64,000 nt of DNA from Tetrahymena thermophila SB210 (Eukaryota > Ciliophora > Oligohymenophorea > Hymenostomatida > Tetrahymenidae), in contig NW_002476351.1 in the NCBI RefSeq assembly GCF_000189635.1, forward strand, positions 62,001-126,000, written 5' to 3'. Every line of letters starts with the position of its first letter. Positions within the stretch are counted from its first letter, which is position 1. Positions 12,386 to 23,700 of this stretch are shown in pieces. The notes under the pieces were generated by a model that saw only the letters and a program-made list of their open reading frames with translations, made no database searches and had not been told where the DNA came from. A program made the position numbers and the translations under genes.

Positions 12386-13271
12386 CAAAGGTGAAGTTTC
12401 AAATTTGAGAGATTAGTACAATTTGTTAACGCAGAACCTAAGTCTGAAGCACCAATTGCATTAATTTAACTATCACTTTTAAATATTGTAGAAAAAATAT
12501 ATTATTAATTATCTATTTAGAGGGAAAAAATGAAGAAAATATATAAAATAATAAGAAATTAATTAATTAATAAATTAAAAATAAATAAATAAGTTAAAAT
12601 AACAAAGAAAGAAGTAGAAAAAAAGCAAACACAATAAAAAGAAAAAATAAATTAAATTAAATAAAAAGCTATCAAATAAATTAAAATAGCTTTTTTTAAA
12701 TGCATTTTTAAAATTATAAATATCACATTACAAAATAATTTAACTAATTTTACCTAAGATAAAGTGTTAAATTTAATATATTATTGCAATTTGCTAAAGT
12801 AGAACCTAGACCTGATGCACCTTCGTCACCAATTTAATTACCACTGTTTAAAGATTGAAGAAAAAATAATTTAATTAATTAAATAGTTAGTTAGTTAGTT
12901 AGAAGATGGAAAAAACGAAGAAAAATATTGAAAAATAAGAAATTAAATAATTAACAATAAAAGCAAAAGTTGAAAATAAAAAAATGAGTTAAATTAACAA
13001 AAATGAAGAAGAAAAAGCTAGCACTATAAAAATAAAAAGTAAATTAAATCAAATAAAAGATATATTATAAATTAAAAGGGCTTTTATGTTTTAAATTTAT
13101 TTTTATTATTAAAAACAAACACCACAATGTAAAACAAATAAATTGTTTTTACTCAAGACTAAGTGTCAAATTTGAGAGATTAGTGCAATTTGCTGCAAAA
13201 CCTAAGCCTGATGCACCAATTGCACCAATTTAATTGTTACTTTTTAAATTTTGAAGAAAAAATATAGTTAA

Positions 13272-13319
<48 letters not shown>

Positions 13320-16300
13320 AAGGAAAAAAGGAATAAAAATAAGAAAATAATAAGAAATGAACTAAATAATAATAAAAGCAAAAGTTAAAAATAAAAATGA
13401 GTAAAATTAACAAAGAAAGATGAAAATAAATCAAGTATAATAAAAAGAAAAAGAAAAAAAATAAATCAAATAAAAAGCTATCAAAAAAATTAAAAGAGCT
13501 TTATTGTTTTGAGTTCATTTTTATAATTAAAAATTTCACAACAATCTAAAACAAATATATTGCTTTTACTCAAGAATAAGTGTCAAATTTGAGAGATTAG
13601 TGCTATTTGCTAAAGCAGAGCCTAAACCTTATGCACCTTTGTCACCAATTTGAGAAGGGCTAAGCGGCTCGAGTGGGCGAGTCGGAGGGTCTTAGCAGTG
13701 ATATCGGGGGTTCGAATCCTATACCGCCCCCTTTATTTCGAAAAATTCCATGTAAAAATGTGAATGTTACCAGCGGTCTCCTTGGTAGGAGGGAAGGGCC
13801 AAATCTGATAGGAGGTAAAGAAGAGGCCCCATTCTGAACAGAAGATCTGGAATACAAATGGGAAGCGAGCATAATGCGTAGTCAAATCATGGAAGATTAG
13901 TAGAAATGCCATTAGGGTGTAGGTGACCCTTCCCTTCTAGTATATTATCCACAATTATATATAAATAAATTGGTATACGTATAATAATAATGTATAAGTA
14001 ATTATATATAGGGCCCCTATCCCGAGTGCATGTCACCATGTGCGAGTATGTATGTATGTCACCAATTTGATTGCAACTTTTTAAATTTAGTAGAAAAATA
14101 TATAATTAATTAGTTACAGGGAAAAAATGAAGAAAAAAATATAAAATTAATTATAAGAAATTAATTAATTAATAATAAAAGTATAAGTTGAAAATAATAA
14201 AATCATTTAAATTAACAAAAAAAGAAGAAAAAACAAACAATTATATTAAAAAGAAAAAAAAAACAAATCAAATAAATAAATAAAGAGCTGTATTATCTTT
14301 TAAATTAATATTTATAGTAGAACATATTGCAGACCAAAACAAATAAACTTTTTTTACACAAGGTAAAGTGTCAAATTTGAAATTTTAGTGCAATTTGCTA
14401 AAGCAGAACCTAAGCTTGATGCGCCTTCGTCACCAATTTAATTATCACTTTTTAAATATTGAAGAAAAAATATATAATTAATTAGTTAGTTAGTTCGATA
14501 GTTACTTATAAGGAAAAAATGAAGAAAAAATATCAAATAATATGTAATTAATTAATAATAATAAAAATAGTTGAAAAAAAATGAGTTAAATTAACAAATA
14601 AAGAGCAAAAAAAATCAAGTACAATAAAAAGAAAAAGAAAAAATAAATAAATTAAAAGATATAATATAAATGAAAAGAGTATTATTATTTTAAATTAATT
14701 TTTATAATTTAAAATATTGTAATCCAAAACAAATAAACAGTTTTTACTAAAGTTCAAGCCTCAAATTTGAGATATTTGTGCAATTTATTAAAGCTGAACC
14801 TAATTCTGATGCACCTTAGTCACCAATTTAATTGCAACTTTTTAAATATTGAAGAAAAAATATATTGTTAATTATTTAGTTAGAAGGAAAAAATGAAGAA
14901 AAAATATGAAATAAAAAAGCAAAAGTTGAAAATAAAAAAATGAGTTAATTTAACAAAGAGAGAAGGAAAAATAAGAAAGCACAATAAAAATAAGAAGATA
15001 AATAAATTAAATAAAAAGCTATCAAATAGATTAAATGAGCTTTCTTGTTTTAAATTAATTTTTAATAATTAAAAATATCAGAATCGAAAATAAATAAACT
15101 GTTAGTACTCAAGAATTAGTGTTAAATTTTAGAGATTAATGAGTTAGTTAGATGGAAAAAGAAATTAAAAAAAGTATGAAATAATAAGAAATGAGCTAAT
15201 TAATAATGAATATAAAAGTAGAAATAAAAAAATGAGTTAAATAAACAACAAAGAAGAAAAAAAATGAAGTTAAATAAAAAGAAAAGAAAAATAAATCAAA
15301 TAAAAAACTATTAAATAAATTAAAAGATCTTTTTTATTTTAAATATATTTTTATAATTAAAAATATCACAATCATAAACTAATAAACTGTTTTTACTAAA
15401 GTTTAAGTGTCAAAGTTGAGAGATTAGTGCAATTTGCTAAAGCAGTACCTAAGCCTTATGCACCTTCCTCACCAATTTAATTGTTACTTTTTAATAATTT
15501 AAGAAAAAATATATAATTAATTAATTAGTTAGTTAGTTAAAATCAAAAAATGAAGAAATAAAATAAGAAACAATTAATAGATGAAAATAAAGAAATGATT
15601 TAAATTAACAAAAAAAAAAGAAGAGAAAATAATCAAGAAAAATAAAAAAAATAAATCAAACAAATTAAATAATTTTTATTGTTTTAAATTAATTTTTATA
15701 ACTAAAAATATCACAATCCAAAACAAATTAATTGTTTTTACTTAAGACTGAGTGTCAAATTTGAAAAATTAGAGCAATTTGTTGCAAAACTTAAGCCTGA
15801 TGCACCAATTGCACCAATTTAATTGTCACTTTTTAAATATTGAAGAAAAAATATAGCTAATTAGTTAGTTAGAAGGAAATAATAAGAAATTAATTAATAA
15901 TAAAAGTAAAAAGTGAAATTGAAAAAATGAGTAAAATTAACAAAGAAAGAAAGAAAAAAATCAAGGATGATAAATAGAAAAATAAATCAAATAAAAATCT
16001 ATTATATAAATTAAATGAGCCTTACTATTTTTAATTCATTTTTATAATTAAAAATATCTCAATTCAAAACTAATAAATTATTTTTACTCAAGAATAAGTG
16101 TCAAACTTGAGAGATTACTGCAATTTGCTAAAGCAGAACCTAAATTTTATGCACCTTTGTCACCAATTTAATTGCAACTTTTTAAATATTATAGAAAAAA
16201 AATTATAATCAATTAGTTAGTTAATTTAAAGGAAAAAATGAAGAAATAATATGAAATACTCTAAATCCTCATATATTAAGGCCCCCCCCCCTTCCCCTAT

Positions 16301-18639
16301 ACACTTTTAACATATTGTTTTACAAATTTCAAAAAATCAAAAATCGGCCTTAATTAAAAGTGTCTTAATATATGAGGATTTAGAGTAATAAGAAATGAGT
16401 TAATAAATAATAAAAGCAAAAACTGAAAATAAAAAATGGGGAGGGGTGGGTGGAAATCTGTGTTTACTAAAAAACAAATGGAATTTTTATTAAAAAATGT
16501 ATCTACTCTCCCTCAAGTCCAAAAATCAAGGATTTTCACACCATCCCTACTCCAAAAAATGAGCAAATTATGAAAGAAAGAAGAAAAAAAGTAAGCACAA
16601 TAAAATTAAAAATAAATCAAATAAAAAGCCATCAAATTAATTTACAGAGCTTTAATGTTTTAAATTAATTTTTCTAATTAAAAATATCACAATCCAAAAC
16701 AACTTAACTATTTTTACCTAAGGTAAAGAGTCAAATTTAAGAGATTAGCGCAATTTGCTAAAACAGACCTTAAGCCTAATGTACCTTCATCACCAATTTA
16801 ATTGAAACTTTTTAAGTATTGAAGAAAAAATATTTAATGAATTAATAACTTGTTAGAGGGTAAAAATGAAGAAAAAATATGAAATAATAAGAAATTAATT
16901 AATTAAAAATAAAATTTGAAAATAAAGAAATGAGTTAAGTTAACAAAGGAAGAAGAAAAAAAATCAAGCAGATTAAAAAAAAAAAATTCAAATAAATTAA
17001 AAGAGCCTTTTTGTTTTCAATTTATTTTTATGATTAAAAATATCACTACCCAAAACAAATAAACTTTTTTACTAAAGTTCAAGTATCAAATTTTAGAGAT
17101 TAGTGCAATTTGCTATAGCAGAGATTAAGCTTGATGCACCAATTGCACCAATTTAATTGAAACTTTTTAAATATTGAAGAAAAAATATATCATTAATTAA
17201 TTAGTTAGTTAGAAGGAAAAAGAAAAAAAATATAAAATAATAAGAAATAAACTAATTAATAATAAAAGCAAAATTTGAAAATAAAATATGAGTTAAATTA
17301 ACAAAAAAAGAAGAAGAAAAATCAAGCAAAATAAAAAGAAAATAAATCAAATAAAAAGCTATCAAATAAATTAAAAGAGCTTAATAGTTTTAAATTCATT
17401 TTAATAATTAAAAATATCACAGTCCAAAACAAATAAGTTATTTTTACTCAAGGTAAAGTGCTAAATTTGAGAGATTAATGAATTTTGCAATAGCAAAAGC
17501 TAAACCTTATGCACCCTCATTACCAATTTAATTGTCACTTTTTAAATATCGAAGAAAAAATAAAAAATTATTTAGTTAGTTTGAAAGAAAAAATTTGAAA
17601 TATTAAGAAATGAATTAATTAGTAAAAAAGTAAAAGTTGAAAGTTAAAAATGAATTAAATTAATAAAAACATAAAAAAAAAGCACAATAAAAAAACAAAA
17701 TAAAATTCAAATAAAAAGCTATCACAATTAAAAGAGCTTTGTTGTTTTAAATTAATTTTTACAATTAAAAATATCACAATCCATAACAAACAAAGTTTTT
17801 ATTACCCAAGCCTAAGTGTGAAACTTGAGAGATTAGTGCAATTTGCTAAAGCAGAACCTAAGCCTGATGCACCTTCGTCGCCAATTTAGTTGCAGCTTTT
17901 TAAATATTCAAGAAAAAAAATGTAATAAATAAATTAATTAGAATGAAAAAAAAAGAAAAAAATATGAAAAATAATAAATGAATTAATTAGTAAGAAAAGC
18001 AAAAAGTTGAAAATAAAAAAATGAGTTAAATTAACAAAGAATGAAGAAAAAATAATCAAGAATAATAAAAAGAAAAATAAATCAAATAAATAAAAAATTT
18101 TATTGTTTTAAATTAATTTTTATAATTAAAATATCACAATTCAAAACAAATAAACTGTTTTACTCAATTATAAGTGTCAAATTTGAGAGATTTGTGCAAT
18201 TTGCTAAAGCAGAACCTAAGCCTTATACACCAATTGCACCAATTTAATTGCCACTTTGTAAATATTGAAGAAAAAAATAAATTTAATTATTTTGTAAAAG
18301 GAAAAAATAAAGGAAGAAAAATATGAAATAATAAGAAATGAATTAATTAGTAATAAATGCAAAAATTAATTGAAAATAAAAAAATGAGTTAAATTTACAA
18401 AGAAATAAGAAAAAAAAATAAAGTAAATTAAAAGAAAAAGAAGAATAAATCAAATAAAAAATTATCTTTATTAAAAGTGCTTTATCTTTTAAAATTTATT
18501 TTTATAATTAAATACATCACTATCCAAAATATTAATAAAATGTTTTTACCGAAGTCTTAGTGATAAATTTGAGAGATTAGTGCAATTTTCTAAAGCAAAA
18601 CCTAATTATGATGCTCCAATTGCACCAATTTAATTGCCA
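12386..18639 (-). CDS. leucine-rich-repeat protein built of tandem 90-nt exons (ends undefined)
   Basis: On the minus strand each ~370-bp unit holds one exon bounded by A/T-rich AAAG| and |GTAAAAAC splice signals. Exons on plus coordinates: 18550-18639, 18164-18253, 17806-17895, 17448-17537, 17073-17162, 16718-16807, 16088-16177, 15742-15828, 15397-15486, 14748-14837, 14358-14447, 13153-13239, 12754-12843, 12386-12475. All are 90 or 87 nt, begin and end in the same phase (1), and have no TGA in frame. Joined, they give a 29-30-residue RNI-type leucine-rich repeat: core NQIGDEGASGLGSALANC followed by TNLSNLTL. This resembles the LRR half of ciliate LRR/kinase-type proteins, which bind partners. 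One further unit (from 13570) is split by an insertion and one (15119-15140) is truncated. I cannot find a certain first exon or stop, so it may be a partly decayed gene. Confidence 0.7.
13272..13319. repeat. (TTAG)12 microsatellite inside an array intron
   Basis: Twelve perfect TTAG units. Every array unit has the same tract at this place with 1-12 copies, so it is an unstable part of the intron. It is not the ciliate telomere repeat (GGGGTT). Confidence 0.9.
13654..14056 (+). mobile_element. SINE-like insertion with tRNA-derived head
   Basis: About 403 bp of conspicuously GC-richer DNA interrupts an LRR exon. It is flanked by a perfect 14-bp duplication, TGTCACCAATTTGA (13640-13653 and 14057-14070); removing one copy plus the insert restores a normal unit length (788 minus 417 = 371 bp). 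A pol III B-box-like GGTTCGAATCC lies at 13709-13719 and an A-box-like CGGCTCGAGTGG at 13665-13676, spaced as in a tRNA. The 3' end is a short TATG repeat. These are hallmarks of retroposition by a LINE machinery. The tRNA-like part does not fold into a proper acceptor stem, so it is not a working tRNA. No convincing protein is encoded. An assembly contaminant is unlikely given the duplication. Confidence 0.75.
16259..16385. mobile_element. 127-bp MITE with perfect 22-bp inverted ends, TA duplication
   Basis: The left end CTCTAAATCCTC...TATTAAG (16259-16280) is a perfect inverse of the right end (16364-16385). The element is flanked by TA on both sides (16257-16258, 16386-16387), and the uninterrupted array units read gaaataataag at this place, so one TA was duplicated. 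TA duplication plus short inverted ends is the signature of Tc1/mariner-type MITEs. Inside are a run of ten C and a second inverted pair (acacttttaa / ttaaaagtgt). It lies in an intron of the LRR array and encodes nothing. Confidence 0.88.
16439..16553. mobile_element. 115-bp insertion with 8-bp duplication and imperfect inverted ends
   Basis: Flanked by AAAAAATG at 16431-16438 and 16554-16561; other array units have a single aaaaaatgagttaaa here. The ends GGGAGGGGTGGGTGGAAATC and the complement of GATTTTCACACCATCCCTAC form an imperfect inverted repeat. An 8-bp duplication fits a hAT-like non-autonomous element, but the duplicated octamer is A-rich and so less decisive. Removing this and the 127-bp MITE gives a normal 378-bp unit spacing. 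Confidence 0.65.
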
Positions 18640-20701
18640 CTTTGTAAATATTGATGAAAAAATATATATTTAATTAGTTAGTTAGAAAGAAAAAATGAAG
18701 AAAATATATGAAATAATAATAAATTACCAATAAAAGCAAATGATGAAAATAAAAAATGAGTTAAATTAAAGAAAGAAGAAAAACATAAGCACAATAAATA
18801 GAAAAAGAAATATTAATATTATAAATTATAAGGGTTTTATTTTTTTAAATTAATTTTTATAATTAAAAAATAAAACAAATAAGCTGTTTTTATCAAGTAA
18901 AAATGTTGGTAGCAAAAAATGAAGAAAAAATATCAAATTATAAAAATGAATAATGAATGAAAAATAAATATTTAAAAATTAAAAATTAAAATTAATTTAA
19001 AATAAATAAAAAATATTTGTTTAGATAAAAATTAGTGGATTATGAAAATTTTAATTAGAAAAATTATATTATGAATAAATTCAAAGTTAAATAAATAAAA
19101 AATATAAATAATAATAATATTTATAAATTAAGCATACCTCATATCAATATCGAGAAATTAGTGAGATTTAAGTGAAGAGTTTTAAAACTTTTTTTATTAG
19201 TAAAAAAAATTTAAAGAATATTTATAAAATAATAAACAATTTACTTCCTCTAAGTTGTTGTAATATTTAATCTATTATATCATTTATTTTTTTTTTCAAA
19301 TATATTGAATAGCAATTTATTAAAATTTATGAATTATAAATGAATAAATGTAAAAATTAAATAATAATAATTATCATTATGGATTTATAAATTTGCTTTT
19401 AGGAAGAAAAATCATAAAAAAGTTAGTTTAGCATTCATAATTTAAGCTTAAAATTTCTATTTAAATTATTTACTTAAAAATATAGTAGGTATTAAAGATG
19501 TATATTGAGTCAGTCATATGTTGAAAAAATTATTGTTTCTTAAATTTTATTAAAAAGTTATATTTAAAAAAAGTTAGTCCATTTGATTTTGCCATACCTC
19601 TGTATATATTCCACTACCTTTTATTTTAATTAATTTTTGTAGAATGAATGAATAAATGAAGTTTATTATAAAATATATAAAAATATCTAATTTTTATTTT
19701 TATTTTTTTTGAGATATTTTTTTAATATTATAGATTTTTATTAACTAATTAATAGATTTTTGAGTTCTAAAATTATTATAAAGAAGCAATTTTTAATATT
19801 ATACATCTAAATTTTAATTTAATTACAGCTTTTAATATTTAACTTGATGCATTTTTATTGATTTTAAAATAATTTTAAGAAATAATAAAAATTTTAAAAT
19901 AGAAAATTAAAGAGAAATGGTAAAAAAGATTAGCTTAATTTGTTAAAATCCCTAGAATAAATTGAGTTAAAGTGAGCTTAAAATAGAATTCAAGGTTATA
20001 GAAGAGGGATTAAATTAAGTTATCTAAGTTAATATAGGTATATTAAATTCAAAATAAGGAGCAAGTGCAATGATAAGATGGCGATAAAAAAAAGTAATAA
20101 GAAACTAGTAAAGAAATATCCTTTAAAATTAGATGGAAATTTCCATGGAAATAATTAATAGAGTATTTTTAAGTTTTTTTGTACACTTCAGCAGAAAGAG
20201 TTAGATATATAGATAGATAGAGAGATAGATAGATAACAAAAGCACTTACGAAAGAAGATATATTATAAGTATTAATTGGTTTTGATAAATAGTAAAAATT
20301 AACAAATAAATTAATATTAGAGCTTGCTTATAGTAAATATAAATTAGTTCGCAAACAAATAAATGGAGTATTTAGCTCATTCATTTTATTAATAATAATA
20401 TTAAAGTAAATAAAAAAGTTTGTATTAAACCCAAAAGTAAAAAATCATCACAATTAAAAATAATTAAAAAAGAACAAGCACAATTATAATTGAATGCATA
20501 ATTAATTTATTGAAAGAAGATATTTATTTGTATTTTGTAATAATTTAGTTAATAATTAAATTCCAAAAAATAGAAAAAATCAATCAAAAAATCATTTATT
20601 TTTTTCAATTAAATACTAATACAAATAAAAAGAGTGTGTGTGTATTTAAGATTTAAGTATAGATAAACCTTCCATAAAGATACCAAAAAAAAGAAGCGTC
20701 A
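18640..20701. other. intergenic, array edge and possible upstream LRR exon
   Basis: A degenerate array remnant lies at 18889-18960. On the minus strand around 19880-20060 a stretch reads LGILTNQANLFYHF, faintly like the LRR pattern LGxxLxNxxNL, but no splice sites or start can be fixed. A short imperfect GATA-type run (agatagatagagagatagat) is near 20210. Nothing else is supported. Confidence 0.4.
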
Positions 20702-23700
20702 ATGAGCAATTTAAATAAATAGCAACTAAGCGAAAACCAAAAGAAGGCTTAGTAGTACCTTAAAGATCATAGGATAGAGGAAATTTTAGGAGATATTTTG
20801 AATACAATAGCACATAATAAATATGAATAACCTCTAGTTTACATGGTATAGTTTTTTTTTTAAATATCTCAATTTTAAGTTGAAGACTATTTATTTTTGC
20901 ATTGTGCTACCCTATTTTTATACCATTTTACGATAGAAACATGAAATTATCATTCTTGAATTAATTTAGCTGATAATAAAAAATATATTTATAAATTATA
21001 GATAAAATATTTAGCCAAGTAGCTTCCTAATGAAGTATTAACTACAAATGGAATTTCTATTCAAAACTAGGATGAAGTAGATACTATCATGCAAATACAA
21101 TATCCTCAATTTGATTAGAATTGCAATAATATTTTTCGTTAAATTTTATCAAGAGAAGTCTACTAGCAATGTAAAAGCATCTAGACAGAATATAAAAACA
21201 ATTTAAGACACCTTATTTAGCTAGCATTGGAAAATTAAAAGCACAAAGTAGGTTTATTTGCATGCGATTCTTCGTGTTATACTGCTTTCAAACCTATCTT
21301 TAATCTTGTTCAAAACTCTATTTTTACTAAAATATACCCTCTGCCTGAAAGCTTTGAGTATGAAAGATTACTACAATTACCAAAAAGTACTTGCCTGAAC
21401 CAAGAATTCAAATATTTCGAAGAGTTCAACATTAAAATAAAAAGAAATGTATCAGGATATCAGTTTAATCCTGTTATGAAGTCTACTGAGAGAGAACAAG
21501 TTAAATCTAGCATAATCGATTGTATTTAAAGCAAGTTAAATAGGTTATTCACACAGCTTTATAATTTAGGTAACATATATTAGCAAGTTATTATAATTAA
21601 ATCAAGAATAGTGTTTTTCTTGCTTAAAGATTAGAACCCTATTGAAATAAATAATCATTAAGTAAAAGAAGAAAACTAGAGCAAACAAAAAATGAAATTG
21701 AGAAAAGAAATTTAACAATTTAAATTTATTTAATAAACTAGAGGATTTATAGAGTGAAGATAGGACGAATTTAGCAGTACAATTCAACAAATTAATTAAA
21801 GAAAGCAACGCGCTATTAAGAAGTGGTCTCAGATATAGGGAATGGCCAGATTCAAGATCTATTGCCATTTCAAATAACAAAAAGTAATAAAAATGATGAT
21901 TTTTTAATACTATCATGACAAAATAACTAGCTAAATGCAAATTACTTATTTCTATTGACAAACTCAAGGAATTTTGTAAAGAAGAAATTTTATGGCAAAG
22001 TAGAAATAAAAATTCTACTTTGAGATTTTCCATTTTATTAGATAATTTGTATCGCGTGTGTGGAGAATTTTCACAGTAGAAAGAAAATTAGTTAGTGACT
22101 AAGTATCTAACTTAATTGATTCCCGAATTTTCTTGAAAAAAAATGATTTAATAGAATTTATTAGAAACAATTCTTATTAAAATAGAAAATATAAATTGAA
22201 TCTTGTCAAAATAAGAACAAAGTTTTTCTGATTTTACAGAAATTAAATTTTTATATAATTTTTTTCTACTCTTATTCATAAATAATAAATTTATTAAGCA
22301 GCAAAAAACTAATAGATTCTACAATTGTAGTTATTATTGCTATTTAAAATAAATTGTTTAGTTAGTATTATTTTCAATATTAATTTATAATAATAGGTAT
22401 TTAATTCAAGTTAATAAAGAAGATCATTTTGAATTGAAATGCAGCGGAACAAAAGAATTAAATTTTTTAGAATACCTTGTTTAGTCTATATAAATTACTT
22501 AGTTACTTGATAAGCATTTAGGTTTTAATTTTGATAGTAAAGAAGGCTTTACTACAGTAAAACCAATTTACTAAGGATTAGCTCTTAAATTTAAGATCAA
22601 AGTTAAAATACCATCTTCTTACTAAGCTACTTTTAAAACTAATATAGAAAATTTAAAGAAAAACCCATCTTCATATATAGATATTAAATCAATTAAAAAA
22701 GTAATTAATTATTTAATTTAATTTTTAAATAAATAATTAATATTTTTTATCAAAGGATTCTAATAGGTGGATGATTACATTAAATAAAACATTTGGTTTA
22801 ACTTGGAATACACTCATTTAATAAATAGAAACTAGTTTTTAGTCATTATTTTAAAATATAACAGATAAAGATTAAAGTCCAACATAGATTAATATTATTA
22901 ATTTAGATTAATTCACAAGTGATGATATAGCTGAATAAGAAGAGGAAGAAACCGATGAAATATAATAGAGTGAAGTTTAAAGTTAGCAAAACAATAATAA
23001 AGAAGAAAATGGTTAGTAGCATAAAGAAGAAGAGTTATAAAATTAAAAATAAATTAAAGAAACCCAAGAGCAAGGAAAATTAATATAAAAAAATGGAAAC
23101 ATGACTAACTAAAAGGATTAATATAATTAAGCTTAGCTAAAAGAGAGCAACATTAATAGTAATTAATCGTAAAAAAGAAATTACTCAAATCACTCCTCAA
23201 AAAGCACAGATGAGTCAGTAAATCATTAAAATGAAATTGAAGAAATTCATGTTACAAAAGAAGAACCTATTTAAAAGAAGAATAATTATCAAAAAAATTA
23301 AATAGTTACTTACATAAAAAAATCTGACCTAATAACATAAAATAACGAAAATACAACTCAAAATACACATTCAGTAGCTAAAATATAGTCAGAGTCTTCA
23401 AATTAAAATAATGAAATTACTAAACTTGATCACATAGAAATTACGATAGAAGAAAACACCAATGATAAAGAAGAAACAAAGTGGCAAAACGAAATGAAAA
23501 ATGATATCTAAATTTTACCTTATGGTAATTAATTAATCAATTTAATCATTTAAATAAATAAATAAATTCAAGCAAAGCCAAAAAATTTTAATAATGATTG
23601 AACTAATGGGCTAATAAATTTTTTTAATATAATTTTTATAGATAAACTCTTTATTTTTTTATATTTGAATTTACATTAAAGAAAAAATATCTATTTTTAT

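Larger units (their letters stand above)
12290..18700. repeat. tandem array of ~370-bp exon-intron units
   Basis: Sixteen recognisable units with exon starts spaced 345-417 bp apart (278 bp after the truncated unit; two larger gaps are explained exactly by insertions). Each unit has the conserved exon core, a ttaattagttag tract, an A-rich aggaaaaaatgaagaaaaaat block, and aataaatcaaataaaaagct before the next unit. Units are strongly similar but not identical. A degenerate seventeenth remnant is near 18889-18960. The exon part looks better conserved than the intron part. Confidence 0.9.

Noticed and set aside
13272-13319. Telomeric repeat
   Set aside because: (TTAG)n lacks the G-rich GGGGTT unit of Tetrahymena telomeres and occurs as a variable tract within each intron.
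13654-13740. Functional tRNA gene (Ser/Leu-like)
   Set aside because: Strong B box and plausible A box, but the T stem has mismatches and no proper 7-bp acceptor stem can be formed; better explained as the head of a retroposon.
13660-13872. Minus-strand 70-residue open frame inside the GC-rich insertion
   Set aside because: It overlaps the tRNA-like head of a SINE-like element, has no family features and uses codons unlike neighbouring genes.
21602-22033. Minus-strand 143-residue frame
   Set aside because: It is antisense to exons and an intron of the phosphagen-kinase-like gene and is mostly low-complexity Leu/Phe/Ser.
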